Source: Methylotetracoccus sp.
Lineage (GTDB): Bacteria; Pseudomonadota; Gammaproteobacteria; Methylococcales; Methylococcaceae
Assembly: GCA_025458755.1 (NCBI GenBank)
Contig: JALORT010000135.1
Location: forward strand, 1 to 6,370
Reading direction: 5' to 3'
Length of the DNA stretch: 6,370 nucleotides
The translations under genes were made by a program, and so were the position numbers. This document shows, piece by piece, positions 5,416 through 6,370 of this stretch (position 1 is its first letter; each line of letters opens with the position of its first letter). The notes under the pieces are model-generated. The model was not told where the DNA came from and ran no database searches. It saw only the letters and a list, made by a program, of their open reading frames with translations.

Positions 5416-6027
5416 TTACCGGCGCTGCCGGCAGTTGACGGTCTGGTCGCCCTGCTCGAACAGGGCTTCGTGGCCTTTGGTCCAGAAGACAACCCCGTTC
5501 TTCGCATAACGCGCACCGCTGCCCGCAACCGCTTGCGGCAGCGTCCATGTCGAAGTCCCGCGGACAACCCGCACCCGGGACGGTTTTCCCGGAAGAAAGG
5601 TCGCCGCGATGTCGCTGCCGTCGTCACAATGGAAACGTGCGGAGGGTGCGTCCGCCGCGGACGCCGTGCCGGCACCCTCGGCCAGCAGCTCTTCCAGCCT
5701 CGAAGAACGTTGCGTGTAATGTTCGAGGACACAGTTGCGGCGGGGTTCCGACCGCTTCGCGCAGCCGTTACGGTTCTTGATCCAACCGCGCTGCTCGGAT
5801 AGCAATTCAGCCTTCGTCGACCCTTTGGCCTGACGCATCACGTCGCTGAACAGTTCGGCCATCTTTGCATCCAGCGCGGACAGTTTGGCGTCGGAGCAAA
5901 TCAGCTTCTCGATAGCATGGCCGGCTTGCCTGCAGTCAAAACTCGGAGCGGCCCGGCCGGGCGGAGACGCCATGAGGACGCATCCGGCCAGGAATATCGT
6001 GAAGCGGTGGGCATTGGTTCTGAACAC
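5416..6027 (-). CDS. Exported lysozyme inhibitor with LprI-N (DUF1311) and MliC domains
   Basis: The product is 203 residues from a GTG start. Residues 1 to about 27 are a signal peptide (MFRTNAHRFTIFLAGC, then VLMASPPGRA). LAGC at 13-16 fits a lipobox with Cys16, although the hydrophobic core before it is short; cleavage after GRA by signal peptidase I is the alternative. Residues 30-115 are the LprI-N/DUF1311 domain with four cysteines (32, 44, 89, 99) in SFDC, LICSD, NGCA and RNCVLEHY. Residues 130-203 are an MliC-like domain (RFHCDDGS, GSGARY, FWTKGHEA, TVNC) with a Cys134-Cys199 pair; Ser170 and Lys184 match the two residues MliC inserts in the lysozyme active site. MliC proteins inhibit c-type lysozyme in the cell envelope, and LprI is a lysozyme inhibitor in mycobacteria. 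The GTG at 6027 is chosen because AGGA lies 6 nt upstream and the signal peptide begins there; the frame stays open to ATG 6132, but that ATG is upstream of the promoter at 6098-6126. Confidence 0.88.
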   Translation of the reverse strand: MFRTNAHRFTIFLAGCVLMASPPGRAAPSFDCRQAGHAIEKLICSDAKLSALDAKMAELFSDVMRQAKGSTKAELLSEQRGWIKNRNGCAKRSEPRRNCVLEHYTQRSSRLEELLAEGAGTASAADAPSARFHCDDGSDIAATFLPGKPSRVRVVRGTSTWTLPQAVAGSGARYAKNGVVFWTKGHEALFEQGDQTVNCRQRR

Positions 6028-6033
6028 GAAACA

Positions 6034-6037
6034 TCCT
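6034..6037 (-). promoter_or_regulatory. Ribosome binding site deciding a GTG start
   Basis: AGGA on the minus strand lies 6 nt before GTG 6027. No upstream ATG in this frame has a comparable site after the predicted promoter. It supports the GTG start of the lysozyme-inhibitor gene. Confidence 0.65.
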
Positions 6038-6097
6038 GATTTTTTGCGGACGATAGGGGCATCTGCTGTCGAGGTGCGGGGACTGAGTGCCGCCGAA

Positions 6098-6126
6098 AGA
6101 TTAGCGGCGCTGGCCTCAAACGACAA
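6098..6126 (-). promoter_or_regulatory. Sigma-70-type promoter of the lysozyme-inhibitor gene
   Basis: On the minus strand TTGTCG (6126-6121) and TAATCT (6103-6098) are separated by 17 bp, the optimal spacing. Each box matches the consensus at four positions (TTGACA, TATAAT). Transcription would begin near 6091, giving a leader of about 64 nt to the GTG. This suggests the gene is transcribed independently of the methyltransferase gene upstream. Confidence 0.5.
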
Positions 6127-6190
6127 GCGCAACGGAGCCGTTTCCGGGTGCCGCTGCCCTTTGGGGAAAGCGCATCTCCGGCACGATCGA

Positions 6191-6370
6191 TCACCGCGGC
6201 TTTTTGGGACGGCTGGCTCGACACACTTTGAACCCGTTCTTCTCGCAGAGCTTCGCGGTTTCGGCGAATCGTTCGGTCAGAACGGCTTCGTACGGGAGAT
6301 GGCGGTTGGCGACCAGCCACAGGGTTCCGTCGGTCTTCAGATTGGCGACAGCGGCATCGATGAAGGCTTT
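6191..6370 (-). CDS. RsmC/RlmG-type rRNA guanine-N2 methyltransferase, C-terminal fragment (5' end outside window)
   Basis: The last 59 residues and stop of a minus-strand gene that enters from the right edge. The segment LKTDGTLWLVANRHLPYEAV (11-30) followed by ...LCEKNGFKVCRASRPKKPR matches the C-terminal end of the MTS-type SAM-dependent methyltransferases RsmC and RlmG, which methylate guanine N2 in 16S (G1207) or 23S (G1835) rRNA. The SAM-binding motifs and the catalytic NPPF motif lie outside the window. RsmC is slightly favoured over RlmG, but the fragment is too short to decide. It is separated by 163 bases from the start of the lysozyme-inhibitor gene, which has its own promoter. Confidence 0.75.
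   Translation of the reverse strand, partial: KAFIDAAVANLKTDGTLWLVANRHLPYEAVLTERFAETAKLCEKNGFKVCRASRPKKPR

Noticed and set aside
5108..5548. 146-codon minus-strand frame overlapping the inhibitor's 3' end
   Set aside because: It overlaps the MliC domain in another frame and the non-overlapping part matches no known family.
6028..6132. ATG start at 6132 for the lysozyme inhibitor
   Set aside because: It lies upstream of the predicted promoter and would put 35 residues before the signal peptide; GTG 6027 has a good Shine-Dalgarno.

Overview
The window looks like part of a gammaproteobacterial chromosome with high GC content. The best taxonomic marker is a complete hflD on the minus strand (a family typical of Gammaproteobacteria). 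A MazG-like nucleotide pyrophosphohydrolase and the C-terminal end of an RsmC/RlmG-type rRNA methyltransferase fit a proteobacterium. The genus cannot be told from this sequence. The left 0.1 kb is the end of an IS5-family insertion sequence, so that edge borders mobile DNA.

Layout, left to right. Positions 1-107 are the 3' end of an IS5-family transposase gene and the probable element end. Positions 108-515 carry no convincing gene but hold inverted repeats. At 516-531 a good sigma-54 (-24/-12) promoter match precedes a 98-residue exported protein (596-892) that has a signal peptide, a Pro/Arg-rich repeat and a C-terminal PEID + transmembrane + basic tail resembling a PEP-CTERM-like sorting signal. 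A hairpin at 1003-1039, usable in both directions, closes this unit. All other recognised genes lie on the minus strand. Read in the direction of transcription they are: the methyltransferase end (6370-6191), a fused LprI-N/MliC-type lysozyme-inhibitor protein (6027-5416), a starch-binding GH13 alpha-amylase (4988-2825), a MazG-like pyrophosphohydrolase (2449-2087) and hflD (2021-1386).

The amylase is the main oddity among the known genes. Its first 27 codons are in a different frame from the rest, and removing one G from a GGG run (4908-4910) restores a normal starch-binding N-terminus and a 720-residue protein. An in-frame stop just upstream of the inferred ATG argues that it has no signal peptide. 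The minus-strand genes do not form an obvious single pathway. Only hflD and the MazG-like gene are close enough (65 nt) to be a likely operon; the lysozyme inhibitor has its own sigma-70-like promoter and Shine-Dalgarno sequence.

The most unusual unit is the small PEID-tailed exported protein under a probable sigma-54 promoter. PEP-CTERM/exosortase systems are known to be linked to RpoN control by PrsK/PrsR, so this may be a member of a related surface-protein regulon. No sorting enzyme or regulator is present in the window, so that link is an inference.
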